Assembly (NCBI RefSeq): GCF_002368095.1
Contig: NZ_AP018227.1
Span: forward strand, 3,841,256-3,905,255
Length of the DNA stretch: 64,000 bases
Direction of reading: 5' to 3'
Source of the DNA: Calothrix parasitica NIES-267
GTDB lineage: Bacteria; Cyanobacteriota; Cyanobacteriia; Cyanobacteriales; Nostocaceae
How positions within the stretch are numbered: position 1 is the stretch's first letter; each line of letters begins with the position of its first letter. Of this stretch, positions 9,427-19,027 are shown piece after piece. Made by a program: the position numbers and the translations under genes. The notes under the pieces are model-generated. The model ran no database searches. It was not told the DNA's origin and saw only the letters and a list, made by a program, of their open reading frames with translations.

Positions 9427-10131
9427 GTGAATAACGTCCGTACTGTTTCTGAAACAAAAAGAACTTTCTACAGCCTTCACACCCGTCCAATCAACACGAT
9501 TTATCGTCGGGTAGTGGAAGAATTAATGGTAGAAATGCATTTGCTGGATGTAAATGCTGATTTCAAATACGACCCCATTTATGCTTTGGGTGTTGTGACT
9601 ACTTTTGACCGATTCATGGAGGGTTATAAGCCCGACGAAGACAAAAAATCGATTTACGATGCTTTGATTAAGTCCGTAGAACAAGACCCAGAGAAATATA
9701 GACAAGATGCTCAGCGGTTAGAGGAATTAGCTAAAAACCTATCTGGAAAAGATGTAGTTAATAATTTAAGCCAGAAGCGTTTGGGTAACGATTCTGACCT
9801 GCAAACACTATTAGAAAGCATTGCGAATAATTCTTCATTTAAATACAGCCGTTTATTTGCCATTGGTTTATATACTTTATTAGAAACGTCAGACCCAGAA
9901 ATGGTTAAAGACGAAAAAGCTCGTAATGAAGCTTTAAAAACTATTGCTAACAGCTTGAATTTATCGGAAGATAAATTGACCAAAGATTTAGATTTGTACC
10001 GCTCTAATCTTGATAAAATGGCACAAGCTGCGATAGTAATGGCAGATATGATTGCAGCAGACCGTAAAAGACGCGAACAACGTGCTGCTCAGAAGTCTGA
10101 GGATAAAGTTGCACCTCCGAGCCAAGAATAA
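9427..10131 (+). CDS. thf1: Photosystem II biogenesis protein Psb29/Thf1
   Basis: 234 aa. It opens NNVRTVSETKRTFYSLHTRP and continues VVEELMVEMHLL and YDPIYALGVVTTFDRFMEGY, which is unmistakable for Thf1/Psb29. The start is a GTG at 9427, the only start that gives the conserved N-terminus. The C-terminus is a charged helix (AADRKRREQRAAQKSEDK), as in homologues. The protein is needed for normal PSII assembly and for stability of FtsH protease complexes at the thylakoid membrane. Monocistronic. Confidence 0.93.
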   Translation: MNNVRTVSETKRTFYSLHTRPINTIYRRVVEELMVEMHLLDVNADFKYDPIYALGVVTTFDRFMEGYKPDEDKKSIYDALIKSVEQDPEKYRQDAQRLEELAKNLSGKDVVNNLSQKRLGNDSDLQTLLESIANNSSFKYSRLFAIGLYTLLETSDPEMVKDEKARNEALKTIANSLNLSEDKLTKDLDLYRSNLDKMAQAAIVMADMIAADRKRREQRAAQKSEDKVAPPSQE

Positions 10132-10317
10132 TCATCTAAATTTTGGATTTGGATTTTAGATTTTGGATTTTATTTTTTAGATAAACTATAAGCCTCTGGG
10201 TTAAGTAGAGAATAATCTTAAATAGCAGAATCTTAAATTCAATTTAAAGTATAAAATCTGAAATTGGTAAGCCTTTTCTTGACAGAAGAGAATCAGTAGG
10301 TGAACAAAAATATTTAC

Positions 10318-10445
10318 CGTCATTATTCGCTGTGCGTTAGCGGAGCGTCTCTGAAAGAGATAGTAATCCTAATCCTTGCTATTGCTATCTCCCTCCGGGA
10401 GACGCTGCGAAGACGGTTTCACTCCGTTCCACTAGCAATAATGTT
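10318..10445. repeat. Dispersed GC-rich repeat (GTTAGCGGAGCGT family)
   Basis: This stretch contains GCGTTAGCGGAGCGTCTCT and, further on, CTCCGGGAGACGCTGCGAAG, an inverted arrangement of a sequence also found at 57601-57630 and 62291-62340. It does not encode anything and differs in composition from its flanks. Confidence 0.6.
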
Positions 10446-10617
10446 GTGTAATTAATTCTGTCTGACTACTTAATCCAAAATCTAAAATCAAGTAGGCTAA
10501 GACGGTCAATTATTTATAAAGAAGTTAGGAGATAAATTGAGATTTATCACTCCTAACTTTAAATCCTTTAATCAAAACTTACTTTTTACTCGCTACTTCC
10601 GAACGAATTACTCTTTA

Positions 10618-11382
10618 TTAAGGGCTGGGATTCGTCTGAGCAGGTGCAGCAGGTGCAGCAGGTGCAGCAGTTCCTCCCGGTGCTGGCTGTGTCGGAGCCG
10701 AAGCAGGGGGATTTGTGGTAGCAGGATTGCCGCTGCTAGGGCTTCTAGGAGGAACTCCTTGTTCGGTTTGTGGTTGATTGGGAATGCTAGGAAGGGGAAT
10801 TTGAGTACTACCAGGAGGTAGGTTAAGGTTGGGATTATTTTGAGGTAGGTTGGGAGACAGTGGCGAATTCGGTAAAGGTATCGTCCCACCAGGTGTAATT
10901 CCTGGATTAATCGGTAAATTAGGAATTGGCTGCAATGGATTTGGATTTGCTGGCTGTTCTTCTGAGCCAGGTATAATTGCTAAGGAAACCCTATCACCAC
11001 CCACTTGCCGTAACAAATCTAATATTTCGATTACGTCGTTATAAGTTGCCGAGCGTGAAGCATACAGCACCAAAGTACCTTTAGGATTTTTGGTTAAATA
11101 ATCTTTTAAGATACCTCCTAATTGTTCTCTTTGTACTGGGTTTTTCTCTACATAAATTTGACCCACTGCATCAATCGTTACTGGCAAAATTTCCCGTTGT
11201 GTATCTGGTGCTACGCTAGATGTCGCGGTGCTAGCTTGTGGTAAATCGATGTTGATTGACTGTTGACGAGTAAATTGTAACGATGCCAAAATAAAAAATA
11301 CTAGAATGCAAAAAACAACATCAATTAACGGAATAATTTGGATTTGAACTTCTTCAGATGGGTTATTTAGGTTTATTTTCAT
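10618..11382 (-). CDS. exbD: ExbD/TolR-type proton-channel subunit with long proline-rich tail
   Basis: 254 aa. Residues 1-134 are a normal ExbD/TolR protein: short cytoplasmic start, one membrane helix with the functional Asp at residue 21 (IPLIDVVFCILVFFIL), then a periplasmic domain ending YNDVIEILDLLRQVGGDRVSLAI. The remaining ~120 residues are a low-complexity Pro/Asn/Gly/Ala tail ending APAAPAAPAQTNPSP, about twice the usual protein length. With ExbB (upstream, same strand) it should form a proton-driven motor in the plasma membrane. No TonB or TolA is adjacent. Gene order exbB-exbD with 190 bp between, partly repeat DNA. Confidence 0.88.
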   Translation of the reverse strand: MKINLNNPSEEVQIQIIPLIDVVFCILVFFILASLQFTRQQSINIDLPQASTATSSVAPDTQREILPVTIDAVGQIYVEKNPVQREQLGGILKDYLTKNPKGTLVLYASRSATYNDVIEILDLLRQVGGDRVSLAIIPGSEEQPANPNPLQPIPNLPINPGITPGGTIPLPNSPLSPNLPQNNPNLNLPPGSTQIPLPSIPNQPQTEQGVPPRSPSSGNPATTNPPASAPTQPAPGGTAAPAAPAAPAQTNPSP

Positions 11383-11572
11383 TTGCTAATTTTCACCACG
11401 TTATTATTGGCAATACGAATCGGATTGAAGAAATAACTGCGTTCTTTCGGCTAAACATACAGCAAGCGCAAAGGTGGTTCATAAATAAATAAAAAACACA
11501 CCGTCGCAGATAGCTACGTCTACGCAATGTGTGTGTGGAGCGTGTCCGCATGAATTACGCCGATAGGAACGA

Positions 11573-12358
11573 CTATTTATCTTCAGATTCGGGTGAATCC
11601 GATTCTGTAATTTGAGGAGGTTCGGAAAACTTATTTTTACCTCGCTTACGCGGGCTTTTAAAATTTTCCTGCTTGGTATCTTTATCTCCTACAATTACCT
11701 CAGAAAGTGCTTTACGAGCAGGTCTAACATTGCTATCAGTAGGAGGGAATTGACGATAAAGTAGCTCCATCTCATTCCCAGACTGACGGAAAATTTTGAC
11801 CTGATTAACTAGCAAACCCTGAAACCAGCGATAAAATATTAGGGTGAAAATTGCAACTACTAATCCTGCTGCGGTGCTGTATAAAGATTCTCCAATACCA
11901 GTAGTCACCCCCGCGCTAGCTTCCGTACCTAAATCCGAAATTTTGATTGATTCAAGAGATTGAATCAAACCCCAAACGGTACCAAATAATCCTAATAGAG
12001 GTGCAACAGTAATTACCAACTCTAAAACTTTTTCTCCCCGACGCATTAAAGCGAGTTCATTTTCTGCTGTTGATTCCAAAGCCAACCTGAAAGTTTCGGG
12101 GTCTCTTCTTGGTAAACTTAAAGGCGCATAAAGAAACCTACCGATAGGTTGACGGTCTGCACGTTCAGCAATTTCTGCAGCTAATCCCCAGTCATCACGA
12201 GCTGCGTCTAATACGCGTTCAACAGTTTTTCTTTCTTGGGTTAAAATCCTCAGCCAGAACCATATCCGCTCGAAAATTACGCTCAAAGATAAAACTGAGA
12301 AAAACAGCAAAGGCCACACCACAGGGCCTATCTTGCGTACAATATCTTCAATATTCAT
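11573..12358 (-). CDS. exbB: MotA/TolQ/ExbB proton-channel protein
   Basis: 261 aa. An N-terminal membrane helix (VVWPLLFFSVLSLSVIFERIWFW) is followed by a cytoplasmic helical loop, then the family signature VITVAPLLGLFGTVWGLIQSL and a last membrane segment (YSTAAGLVVAIFTLIFYRWF). The C-terminal 60 residues are charged and poorly conserved (KSPRKRGKNKFSEPPQ). The protein forms the pentameric channel around an ExbD dimer. It is the first gene of an exbB-exbD pair. Confidence 0.9.
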   Translation of the reverse strand: MNIEDIVRKIGPVVWPLLFFSVLSLSVIFERIWFWLRILTQERKTVERVLDAARDDWGLAAEIAERADRQPIGRFLYAPLSLPRRDPETFRLALESTAENELALMRRGEKVLELVITVAPLLGLFGTVWGLIQSLESIKISDLGTEASAGVTTGIGESLYSTAAGLVVAIFTLIFYRWFQGLLVNQVKIFRQSGNEMELLYRQFPPTDSNVRPARKALSEVIVGDKDTKQENFKSPRKRGKNKFSEPPQITESDSPESEDK

Positions 12359-12580
12359 GGCTTATAGTCTCCTCCGTTCATCCTCAACCGAATATTTCAC
12401 ACCACTTTAATTTTAGAGATTAATGCACAAGTTCTACATTGAATGTGAACTATCCTATATTGGGGTTTTGCCAAACTTAATGAAGTTGGTAGCATATTCC
12501 ATACCATAATAGGGCGGTTATTCCCACAGGAAGTTTAGGTCATATTTTGTCAAAATTAAAGGTATGTTGAGGTAAAAAAA

Positions 12581-12904
12581 ATGAATTTCTCAATTCAATC
12601 AGTTTACGAATGGTATCGTGGTTTGATTCGTAATCCCAAGTACCGCTGGTGGGTACTTTTCGGTACTCTTATATATTTTGTTAGTCCAATCGATGTAATT
12701 CCCGATATTTTCCCTATTGTGGGACAGGTAGATGACGTTTTTGTGTTAACTTTATTGGTCAGCGAATTTTCACAAATGCTTATCGAAGGCTTTAAAGCAC
12801 GTAAGGGAGTTACCGAAACAGATACGCAAACAGCAGATACCACAACCGATGGCGTTCCTAAGAGTGACGATACTATTGATGTTGATGCTGTTTCTGTAAA
12901 ATAG
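12581..12904 (+). CDS. YkvA/DUF1232-family small membrane protein
   Basis: 107 aa. The core is the DUF1232 pattern: RNPKYRWWVLFGTLIYFVSPIDVIPD, then PIVGQVDDVFVL and a hydrophobic helix. The tail is acidic and threonine-rich (TDTQTADTTTDGVPKSDDTID). Function of the family is unknown. It is followed by a good terminator at 12934-12980, so it is its own unit, divergent from exbB. Confidence 0.85.
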   Translation: MNFSIQSVYEWYRGLIRNPKYRWWVLFGTLIYFVSPIDVIPDIFPIVGQVDDVFVLTLLVSEFSQMLIEGFKARKGVTETDTQTADTTTDGVPKSDDTIDVDAVSVK

Positions 12905-12933
12905 TATTGGTCGCGAAATAAAACGTATTATAA

Positions 12934-12980
12934 CCTCCTTTTTCTGCTTGCTAATCCGCCGAGAAAGGAGGATATTTTTA
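12934..12980 (+). terminator. Rho-independent terminator after the DUF1232 gene
   Basis: Arms CCTCCTTTTTCT (12934-12945) and AGAAAGGAGG (12962-12971) pair over 10 bp with a two-base bulge, followed by ATATTTTTATTTT. Confidence 0.75.
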
Positions 12981-13077
12981 TTTTGGATTGAAGATGAGAA
13001 ATTAGGAGTTAGGAGTAGCAAATAAGTAATTCTTCTCCTTGTCTCCCTATCCCCCATCCCTAACACTCCACTTCTTT

Positions 13078-13896
13078 ATGAAAAAACTTCCTGTTATCGG
13101 ATTAATTCCCGCTGGTGGAAAGGCTACGCGGATTTCTCCTTTACCTTTGAGTAAGGAATTGTATCCCGTGGGTTTTCGAGGTGGTGGTGATATTGAAATA
13201 AATAATCAAGACAATAATCAAAATCATTTACGTCCTAAAGTTGTTTCTCACTACTTGCTCGAAAAGATGAGAAACGCGGGTATTGATAAAGCATATTTTA
13301 TTTTGCGTCCGGGGAAGTGGGATATTCCTGCTTATTTTGGTGATGGTAAAATGCTTTCGATGAGTTTAGGATATCTAATTATGGGTTTACCTTATGGGGT
13401 TCCTTTTACTTTGGATAGTGCTTATCCTTTTGTAAAAGATGCTGTGGTAGCTTTGGGTTTTCCAGATATTTTGTTTGAACCCAAAGATGCTTACTCAAAA
13501 ATTTTAAAAAAACTAAATAATAGCAATGCTGATGTGGTTTTGGGATTGTTTCCCACTGACAAACCCCAGAAAGCGGGTATGGTGGATTTTGATGAGAATG
13601 GTAAAGTTATTTCAATAATTGAAAAACCACTTCAGTCAGATTTACGCTTTATGTGGGGTATTGCTGTTTGGAAACCTGATTTTACTGAGTTTCTACACCA
13701 GTATTTGATTGCTGTTCAAGAAGATATTAATTTACCAAGTTTACCGGAAATTCCGATTGGGAATATAATTCAAGCTGCTATAAGTAAGGGTTTGCAAGTG
13801 GAAGCGGAAGCTTTTGCAGATGGTAGTTATTTGGATATTGGTACTCCGGATGATTTGATTAGAGCGGTCAGAGGGTTTGCTGGTAATTTTGAATAA
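13078..13896 (+). CDS. Sugar-phosphate nucleotidyltransferase
   Basis: 272 aa from the ATG at 13078. The frame extends upstream to a TTG at 13039, but that part encodes MSPYPPSLTLHFF from intergenic sequence, so I discard it. The N-terminal motif GLIPAGGKATRISPLPLSKELYPVG is the nucleotide-binding signature of the RmlA/GlmU-type NTP_transferase fold. A product-site stretch GDGKMLSMSLGYLIMGLPYGVPFTL and GSYLDIGTPDDLIRAV at the C-terminus complete the domain. The sugar and nucleotide are not predictable; glucose-1-phosphate with dTTP or UTP is the usual chemistry. No other sugar genes are adjacent apart from the GH15-like gene. Confidence 0.85.
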   Translation: MKKLPVIGLIPAGGKATRISPLPLSKELYPVGFRGGGDIEINNQDNNQNHLRPKVVSHYLLEKMRNAGIDKAYFILRPGKWDIPAYFGDGKMLSMSLGYLIMGLPYGVPFTLDSAYPFVKDAVVALGFPDILFEPKDAYSKILKKLNNSNADVVLGLFPTDKPQKAGMVDFDENGKVISIIEKPLQSDLRFMWGIAVWKPDFTEFLHQYLIAVQEDINLPSLPEIPIGNIIQAAISKGLQVEAEAFADGSYLDIGTPDDLIRAVRGFAGNFE

Positions 13897-14092
13897 TTAA
13901 GAAAGTTGAAAAACGCAAAGGTACGCGGAGGTTAGCGCAAAGTTTCGCAGAGGGAAGATATTTATATTCTTTTTTCTCCACGTGCTTCTCCTTCTCTCAA
14001 AATCTGCTGATACCAAGGAGATTCAGTTAATATTGCCATATCCCACCTCATTATTTGTTGAACCAAAGCGCTATCTATTACAAAGGTAGTGG

Positions 14093-14239
14093 GTAGGTTG
14101 GGTTAGACGCACCGTAAAATTTAATTATTAAGCAATCAATTTATATTGCGTCGTAACCCAACATCAACGTTTTAATTTCATATGAATTACTAAAAATAAA
14201 TTTATAGATGAAGCGATTTATTTCCTTGGGTGTTTAGTA
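14093..14239. repeat. Copy 1 of the 147-bp duplicated repeat
   Basis: Begins GTAGGTTGGGTTAGACGCACC, continues with TTTAATTATTAAGCAATCAA and CGTCGTAACCCAACATC, and ends near GTTTAGTATTG. It is nearly identical to the copy starting at 14322 until they diverge around 14219. Confidence 0.8.
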
Positions 14240-14321
14240 TTGTTTTTAGTTGAATTATTTAGTTGGGTTTCGTTCCTCAACCCAACCTACGAACTGAAAA
14301 CTGCTATATTATTTTGAATCA

Positions 14322-14470
14322 GTAGGTTGGGTTAGACGCACCGCAAGATTTAATTATTAAGCAATCAATTTATATTGCGTCGTAACCCAACATCAACGTT
14401 TTAATTTCATATGAATTACTAAAAATAAATTTATAGATGAAGCGATTTGTTTAGTTGGGTATTTAGTATT
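14322..14470. repeat. Copy 2 of the 147-bp duplicated repeat
   Basis: Direct repeat of 14093-14239, offset 229 bp, differing at only a few positions over the first 125 bases (for example ACCGCAAG versus ACCGTAAA). Confidence 0.8.
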
Positions 14471-14510
14471 GTTTTAATTAAGTTATTTCTCGGCAATTAA
14501 CTAATCTCGT

Positions 14511-14582
14511 ATGGTGCGTTAGACGATTTCCACAATTATCATTAGTCTCTTAATGAATCGTGCGTCTAACACACCCTACAAT
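14511..14582. repeat. Palindromic repeat, GTGCGTTAGACG family, copy 1
   Basis: Ends TGGTGCGTTAGACG and CGTGCGTCTAACACACC can fold on each other. A shorter copy lies at 14672-14732, lacking part of the centre. Confidence 0.7.
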
Positions 14583-14671
14583 TTACAATAAACAATCTAG
14601 TCCACGCAGGTGGACTTTGCCTGTGTAGCAGCGATTTAAATCGCCAGATATTAATTTTTAAAACTACTCCC

Positions 14672-14732
14672 GGATGGTGCGTTAGACGATTTCCATAATT
14701 ATCATTTATCGTGCGTCTAACACACCCTACAA
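14672..14732. repeat. Palindromic repeat, GTGCGTTAGACG family, copy 2
   Basis: Shorter copy of the element at 14511-14582 with the same ends. It reaches to 12 bp from the stop codon of the GH15-like gene and could act as a hairpin terminator for it. Confidence 0.7.
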
Positions 14733-14744
14733 TTAAGAATCTAT

Positions 14745-17700
14745 TTAAACTTCTACTTCGGCTTCACTTACTGCGAATTCTTCACCAAATTCTGTTAGGT
14801 ATCTAAAAGCTTCAACAAAATTTCTGGCGCATTCTTGGGGAGAAGTATTATAAAAATATCTCCATGCTGCTGCTTTGTCTTCGTCGTATTTATCTTTTCT
14901 TTTGGGTTGATTGTTTAACCAGTTTAATCGAACTGCGTGACCAATTAATACATCTAAGACAATATATCCACGGATTTGCAATTCTGGATTATTTTTGGCG
15001 ATCGCCGCGAGTTCCATTAGTGCTTCAACGTTTGCTTGACGGTATTCTGGGGCTTCTATTTTATTCAACAAATGCTCGACTCTTAAAGCAAAGTTCTTTT
15101 CACCGGCTGTCATTTCTGATATCAGTGATTTGCTGTCCAAGCGATTGCGACGTTCGAGTTTATCACCGATTACTAAACCTTTACAGTGATGCATTAATTC
15201 CCAAACTCTCTCGAAGAAGTCTTCGGGTACGCGGTTGATAGCTCCTTCTGCTTGTCGGTATCTTCTCCAACCTCCTTCTGGTACGTCTATTTTGTCTAAG
15301 CTAATTGGCTGCAATATCCAATCTATTTCGTTTTCTTTTTGCTTAACCTGAAGTGATTCTTGTTGACGTAATAACTGACTCATCCCGGAATATTCTAGCA
15401 AACAGTCTTTCACTCTTGTCTTTACTTCAAACGGAGATAGCTGCATTAAATGCTCGTAAGCTTCGTCTTGAGTCAGATTTAATTCTCTAGCAATTTTACT
15501 AGTAATAAATAAGATGATATTGCCAATTCTTAAAGTTAATAATCCTTGAAATATTTCTGATTCGGAATTAATTAATGTCCGTAGATAAACGAGGATTTCT
15601 TGGGTTAAAACTCCATCTCTAACATCTTCGCGACAGAAGTTTTTGATTTTTTCTACTATTTCTCTGTGAGAAAGTGGTGTGTTGATTAAGGATGCTTCGC
15701 TGTAAGCTCTACCAACTGCAATCTGCTTACCACGTGCTAAAAGACTTGTGACTATATCTGATAACCGCATATCTGCCATTTGCAACAATCCTGCTGCGCG
15801 ACGGACAACGGCCCAAAGTCCCATTTCACCTGCTTTGTAGTAAACTTCGTCGAGTAAGTTGGATACTTTAATGATATTACCGGATTCGCCAAAGTCGGTA
15901 TTGAAGTTAAGCCCTTTCAATCGGGTTAATGTCTGCAATAATTCAATTTGTTCGTAAAGATTATCGGAGGAGCGCAAGGAGTTAAGCAAGAATTCTAGAT
16001 TGGTTTCGCATTCCATTTGGAATTCTTGGGTATGTTCTAATAACCAGTTGTTTTCTGGATTATAGATTAAGTTGGAACTGCGGGGAGCAATTTTTGTAAC
16101 TGGGGATTTTTGGAATTCAAAGTTTTGCTGTACGTTAATTCTTTGAATGTTAGCAGTTAACATTAACTGATTTAATCTTCCCAATTTTACCGTTACTCCA
16201 TGACATACACCTTCTTTCAACTCTTCCATTAATGATAATAATGCTTCGCTACCTGTTTCTAACATGGTGCGGGTCAACATTAATGTTAATGTCGGACGAC
16301 CTAAATCGCTCCAATATTTCTGAGTGTAAGCTAATTCGCTTTTGAGTTGATCTACAAGAAAGTGATAATCCAAAGTTAAGTAAAACTGCTCTGAATCCAG
16401 AAAAGAAGGTAAAAATACGACGTTTTCGTTACCGATACGGAAAATTCTCGACGTAGTTAAACTTCTCGGCAGTCTCGGGGGTCTTCCAGTTAATTCAAGT
16501 TTTTCATTACAGCCAATTCCTTGATAAAGTCCAATTAAATCTACTGCTTGTCGAACCTGAATTGGTTTTATTTGTAATAAAGTTTCTGTTTGAATTCCAC
16601 GGACTGCTAATTCAGCTTGTAAATCTTCATCTTCTGCTAATAGAGCAATTTGTACTATAGGTTGTCGTTCTCTTCCAACAGATAAATATCTTCCCAAGGG
16701 GTCAATATCTCCCACCGAGAGCAATTTCTCGTTCAACATTTGTCCGAGAAAATACAAACTTTGTGCCCATACTAAAGGAACGTTTTCGTTGGGTAAACGT
16801 TTTTGAGTCCCTGGTGCTTGTTTCTCAGCTTCGATATTTTCTTCTGGTACGTAATAAACTTCCGGTAGCAAACGCATATTATCGCGTTCGACTAGGGTAA
16901 ATTCCAAACCTTGCTGATAATGCTTGATTCTATCCTGCTCGCCGCGAAATAATCCATCTAAGAACAAATAAGTGAAAAATAGCGGCCATTCACATTCTAT
17001 ATGCTCAAACTGCTTGAGTTCGCTAGGTTCGTAATGCAAGCGCTGACTATCTTCCAACACCGTTTGATGTCCGTCTCGTAAAAACCGCTTGCAACCATAA
17101 TTACCTTCTAGTTTACTAACAATCTCATCTAAAGTACGCTGACGTAAACCTTCATCTTCAACAGCAAAAGCAGGAAAACTAATTACGCTCAAAAGTGCTG
17201 CATCAATTTCTTTTGAAGCTGATTCTCTTGGTAATAAATACTCTAACGTAATCCGAGCGCGGGCTATTTCATCCGGTAAAACGTGAATTACCGATGCTTT
17301 ACTTCCACGTACTCCAAATAAATCCAGCCCGTTAATTGCTTCCAGAGCAGCTTTAGCCATTCCCACAGAACTAGCATTTAATTCTGCTTTACCATGATTA
17401 ATCTTGTTACCTCTTTCCCAAATCCCATAATCAGGAGTCCGGTAAGCTCGTCCAATATAGTAAACCAGGTTTTGCACAAAATCTACTTCATCATGGGTGT
17501 AAACCAACTGCACTCCCGAAGCAGTCATTTGAGCCAGCATCAGCAAAAAAATAGATGTCGCATCAAGCTGTAAATGTCCCCATTCATCATCACCGACAAC
17601 AACATCGCCAGTTGCAGTATTATACTTAGCGTGTAAAGCATCCAAAGGTGCTTGAGTATGCTTAAATTTTTCTACTTTACCTGCTTGTCGCATCATCGAG

Positions 17701-17978
17701 AACAATAATCCTCGCATCAGCTTAATCACGCTGTGTTCTAATTCGTAAGTGCGTCCCTTATCTTCATCAACTTTGCGATAAGCTAACCCTAACCCCCAAA
17801 CCGCTAAAATACTGTAAACGTTATCGCGTACCCAAGCGTCTGTATAGTCTCCGTGAGCGGTTATTGCTGTTGAAGCGGGAAGCAAACCGGTTATCGGATT
17901 TTGACGGGAAAGAATAATAGTCTTAACTTGCTGATAGTAATATTCCAAACGAGGAAGTAACTCTAGAGTTCTGAACAT
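14745..17978 (-). CDS. GH15 / phosphorylase-kinase-alpha-like protein
   Basis: 1077 aa, soluble, no signal peptide. The N-terminal half is an (alpha/alpha)6 glucoamylase-like domain of the kind found in phosphorylase kinase alpha and beta subunits: PITGLLPASTAITAHGDYTDAWVRDNVYS at about 27-55, GDDEWGHLQLDATSIFLLML and ECEWPLFFTYLFLDGL. The C-terminal 450 residues are helical, ending in a block with PEGGWRRYRQAEGAINRVP that also resembles the PhK alpha tail. In eukaryotes this architecture regulates glycogen breakdown; in cyanobacteria its role is not established as far as I know. It is cytoplasmic by sequence, so a function with intracellular glycogen is plausible but inferred. Transcribed alone. 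Confidence 0.85.
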   Translation of the reverse strand: MFRTLELLPRLEYYYQQVKTIILSRQNPITGLLPASTAITAHGDYTDAWVRDNVYSILAVWGLGLAYRKVDEDKGRTYELEHSVIKLMRGLLFSMMRQAGKVEKFKHTQAPLDALHAKYNTATGDVVVGDDEWGHLQLDATSIFLLMLAQMTASGVQLVYTHDEVDFVQNLVYYIGRAYRTPDYGIWERGNKINHGKAELNASSVGMAKAALEAINGLDLFGVRGSKASVIHVLPDEIARARITLEYLLPRESASKEIDAALLSVISFPAFAVEDEGLRQRTLDEIVSKLEGNYGCKRFLRDGHQTVLEDSQRLHYEPSELKQFEHIECEWPLFFTYLFLDGLFRGEQDRIKHYQQGLEFTLVERDNMRLLPEVYYVPEENIEAEKQAPGTQKRLPNENVPLVWAQSLYFLGQMLNEKLLSVGDIDPLGRYLSVGRERQPIVQIALLAEDEDLQAELAVRGIQTETLLQIKPIQVRQAVDLIGLYQGIGCNEKLELTGRPPRLPRSLTTSRIFRIGNENVVFLPSFLDSEQFYLTLDYHFLVDQLKSELAYTQKYWSDLGRPTLTLMLTRTMLETGSEALLSLMEELKEGVCHGVTVKLGRLNQLMLTANIQRINVQQNFEFQKSPVTKIAPRSSNLIYNPENNWLLEHTQEFQMECETNLEFLLNSLRSSDNLYEQIELLQTLTRLKGLNFNTDFGESGNIIKVSNLLDEVYYKAGEMGLWAVVRRAAGLLQMADMRLSDIVTSLLARGKQIAVGRAYSEASLINTPLSHREIVEKIKNFCREDVRDGVLTQEILVYLRTLINSESEIFQGLLTLRIGNIILFITSKIARELNLTQDEAYEHLMQLSPFEVKTRVKDCLLEYSGMSQLLRQQESLQVKQKENEIDWILQPISLDKIDVPEGGWRRYRQAEGAINRVPEDFFERVWELMHHCKGLVIGDKLERRNRLDSKSLISEMTAGEKNFALRVEHLLNKIEAPEYRQANVEALMELAAIAKNNPELQIRGYIVLDVLIGHAVRLNWLNNQPKRKDKYDEDKAAAWRYFYNTSPQECARNFVEAFRYLTEFGEEFAVSEAEVEV

Positions 17979-18759
17979 AATCTTCTAAAAATAAATATCG
18001 GTGGGATTTTACCCCATAACCATCCAGTCAATTTTAAAAGCAAAAACAGTAACAATTCTGTAATAATCACCATATCCCCATTACTAACTCTCGTTAGTGT
18101 ATTTTGAGGTTTTGTTCGCTGTTAGTAATTATTTCTAAGAAATATAGAAGTTACTTCAAATTTAAAGGCTGCCAAACAGTAAATCTTGCATTTTTTTTCG
18201 CAGATTGTCAACAAGCTTAAATATTTGTATTTTTTCTCTTTTTCTAAATCCGCACATCATAAAACATTAAAAACTTGTGTTTTAATCCTCATTTAAATTC
18301 CTAATCGTTGAGCTTAATGCTAAAGATTTCTAATATTCTTTACAAAAAGTGTATTGTTATCAAGCTGTTTGCTGTAATAAATTATTTTATAAAATTTAAT
18401 TACCTTCTGATATCAGTTTATTATCCCCTCTGTTGTTGATAATTAAAACTGCTAGGAGACACATAGACCACGTATTCTAAAAGTCTATTGTTAAGTTACG
18501 GTAAATTTTAATGCCACAAGTAGAGCAGGGAACAGAATCGGTTTTTCGGAATTTGCTTGTAGTTTTCTTAAATATTTTGAGTGTCTCTTCTCTACAATGA
18601 ATGTCTTCTATTTCCCTTATCAACTGGGAAAACAGAAGATTTACTTCAGTACTATCACAGGTATTTATTTAAACGATTAAAGTAATAATTACTTGATACA
18701 ATGTTAATAATTTGACTTGCAAAATTATCAAGCAGATTAAAATATTACCTTGACATAGA
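17979..18759. other. Long AT-rich non-coding region, promoter side of two divergent genes
   Basis: No credible gene. The DNA is AT-rich with many T and A runs and no obvious repeat element. It must carry the promoters of the leftward GH15-like gene and probably of rightward mgtE. Confidence 0.5.
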
Positions 18760-19027
18760 TAGTGAGAGTAGTAAAATCTACTCTATTGAAATGAAAATTG
18801 GGGCGTAGAGACATTCAGTAGTGCGTAATATCACATAAAAAGAACACTGAAGCTCAGCATCTACCGGATTACACAGTTCCGGGTTAGTATTATGACTTAG
18901 CGATGCCTTCATAGGTAATCGATGTTGATTTTTAAAGAATTTATGGACAAAAGTCCGGAAGACGGTAGTACCATCCTCCTCTAAGCTGTAGAGTTTATCT
19001 CTCAGCGCGGGGGAGATAAAAGGAGGA
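18760..19027 (+). promoter_or_regulatory. Structured mgtE leader, candidate riboswitch or attenuator of unknown class
   Basis: Successive hairpins can be read on the plus strand: AGAGTAG/CTACTCT (18765-18784), TTCAGT/ACTGAA (18814-18851), CCGGA/TCCGG (18864-18882), GGAC/GTCC (18945-18956) and GGTAGTACC (18964-18972). CCTCCT at 18975-18980 is the exact complement of the Shine-Dalgarno AGGAGG at 19021-19026. Two overlapping hairpins compete just before the start: GCTG.AGAG/CTCTCAGC (18985-19006) and TTATCTC/GAGATAA (18995-19019). Such mutually exclusive pairings plus an anti-SD suggest translational control of mgtE. I do not see the M-box core GTTAGGTGAGGC. Confidence 0.55.

Larger units (their letters stand above)
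13897..14744. repeat. Repeat-filled intergenic region
   Basis: No gene is visible in this 848-bp gap. It contains two copies of a roughly 147-bp repeat (14093-14239 and 14322-14470), whose outer parts belong to the GTAGGTTGGGTTA palindrome family, and two copies of a second palindromic repeat (14511-14582 and 14672-14732) with arms GTGCGTTAGACG / CGTCTAACACACC. Confidence 0.75.

Noticed and set aside
10537..10821. Arg/Ser/Cys-rich open frame opposite the exbD tail
   Set aside because: Low-complexity mirror of the GC-rich proline tail; no ribosome site or homologous pattern.
18760..19027. M-box (ykoK) or ydaO riboswitch
   Set aside because: Their consensus cores are not visible by eye. I kept only the general claim of a structured leader.
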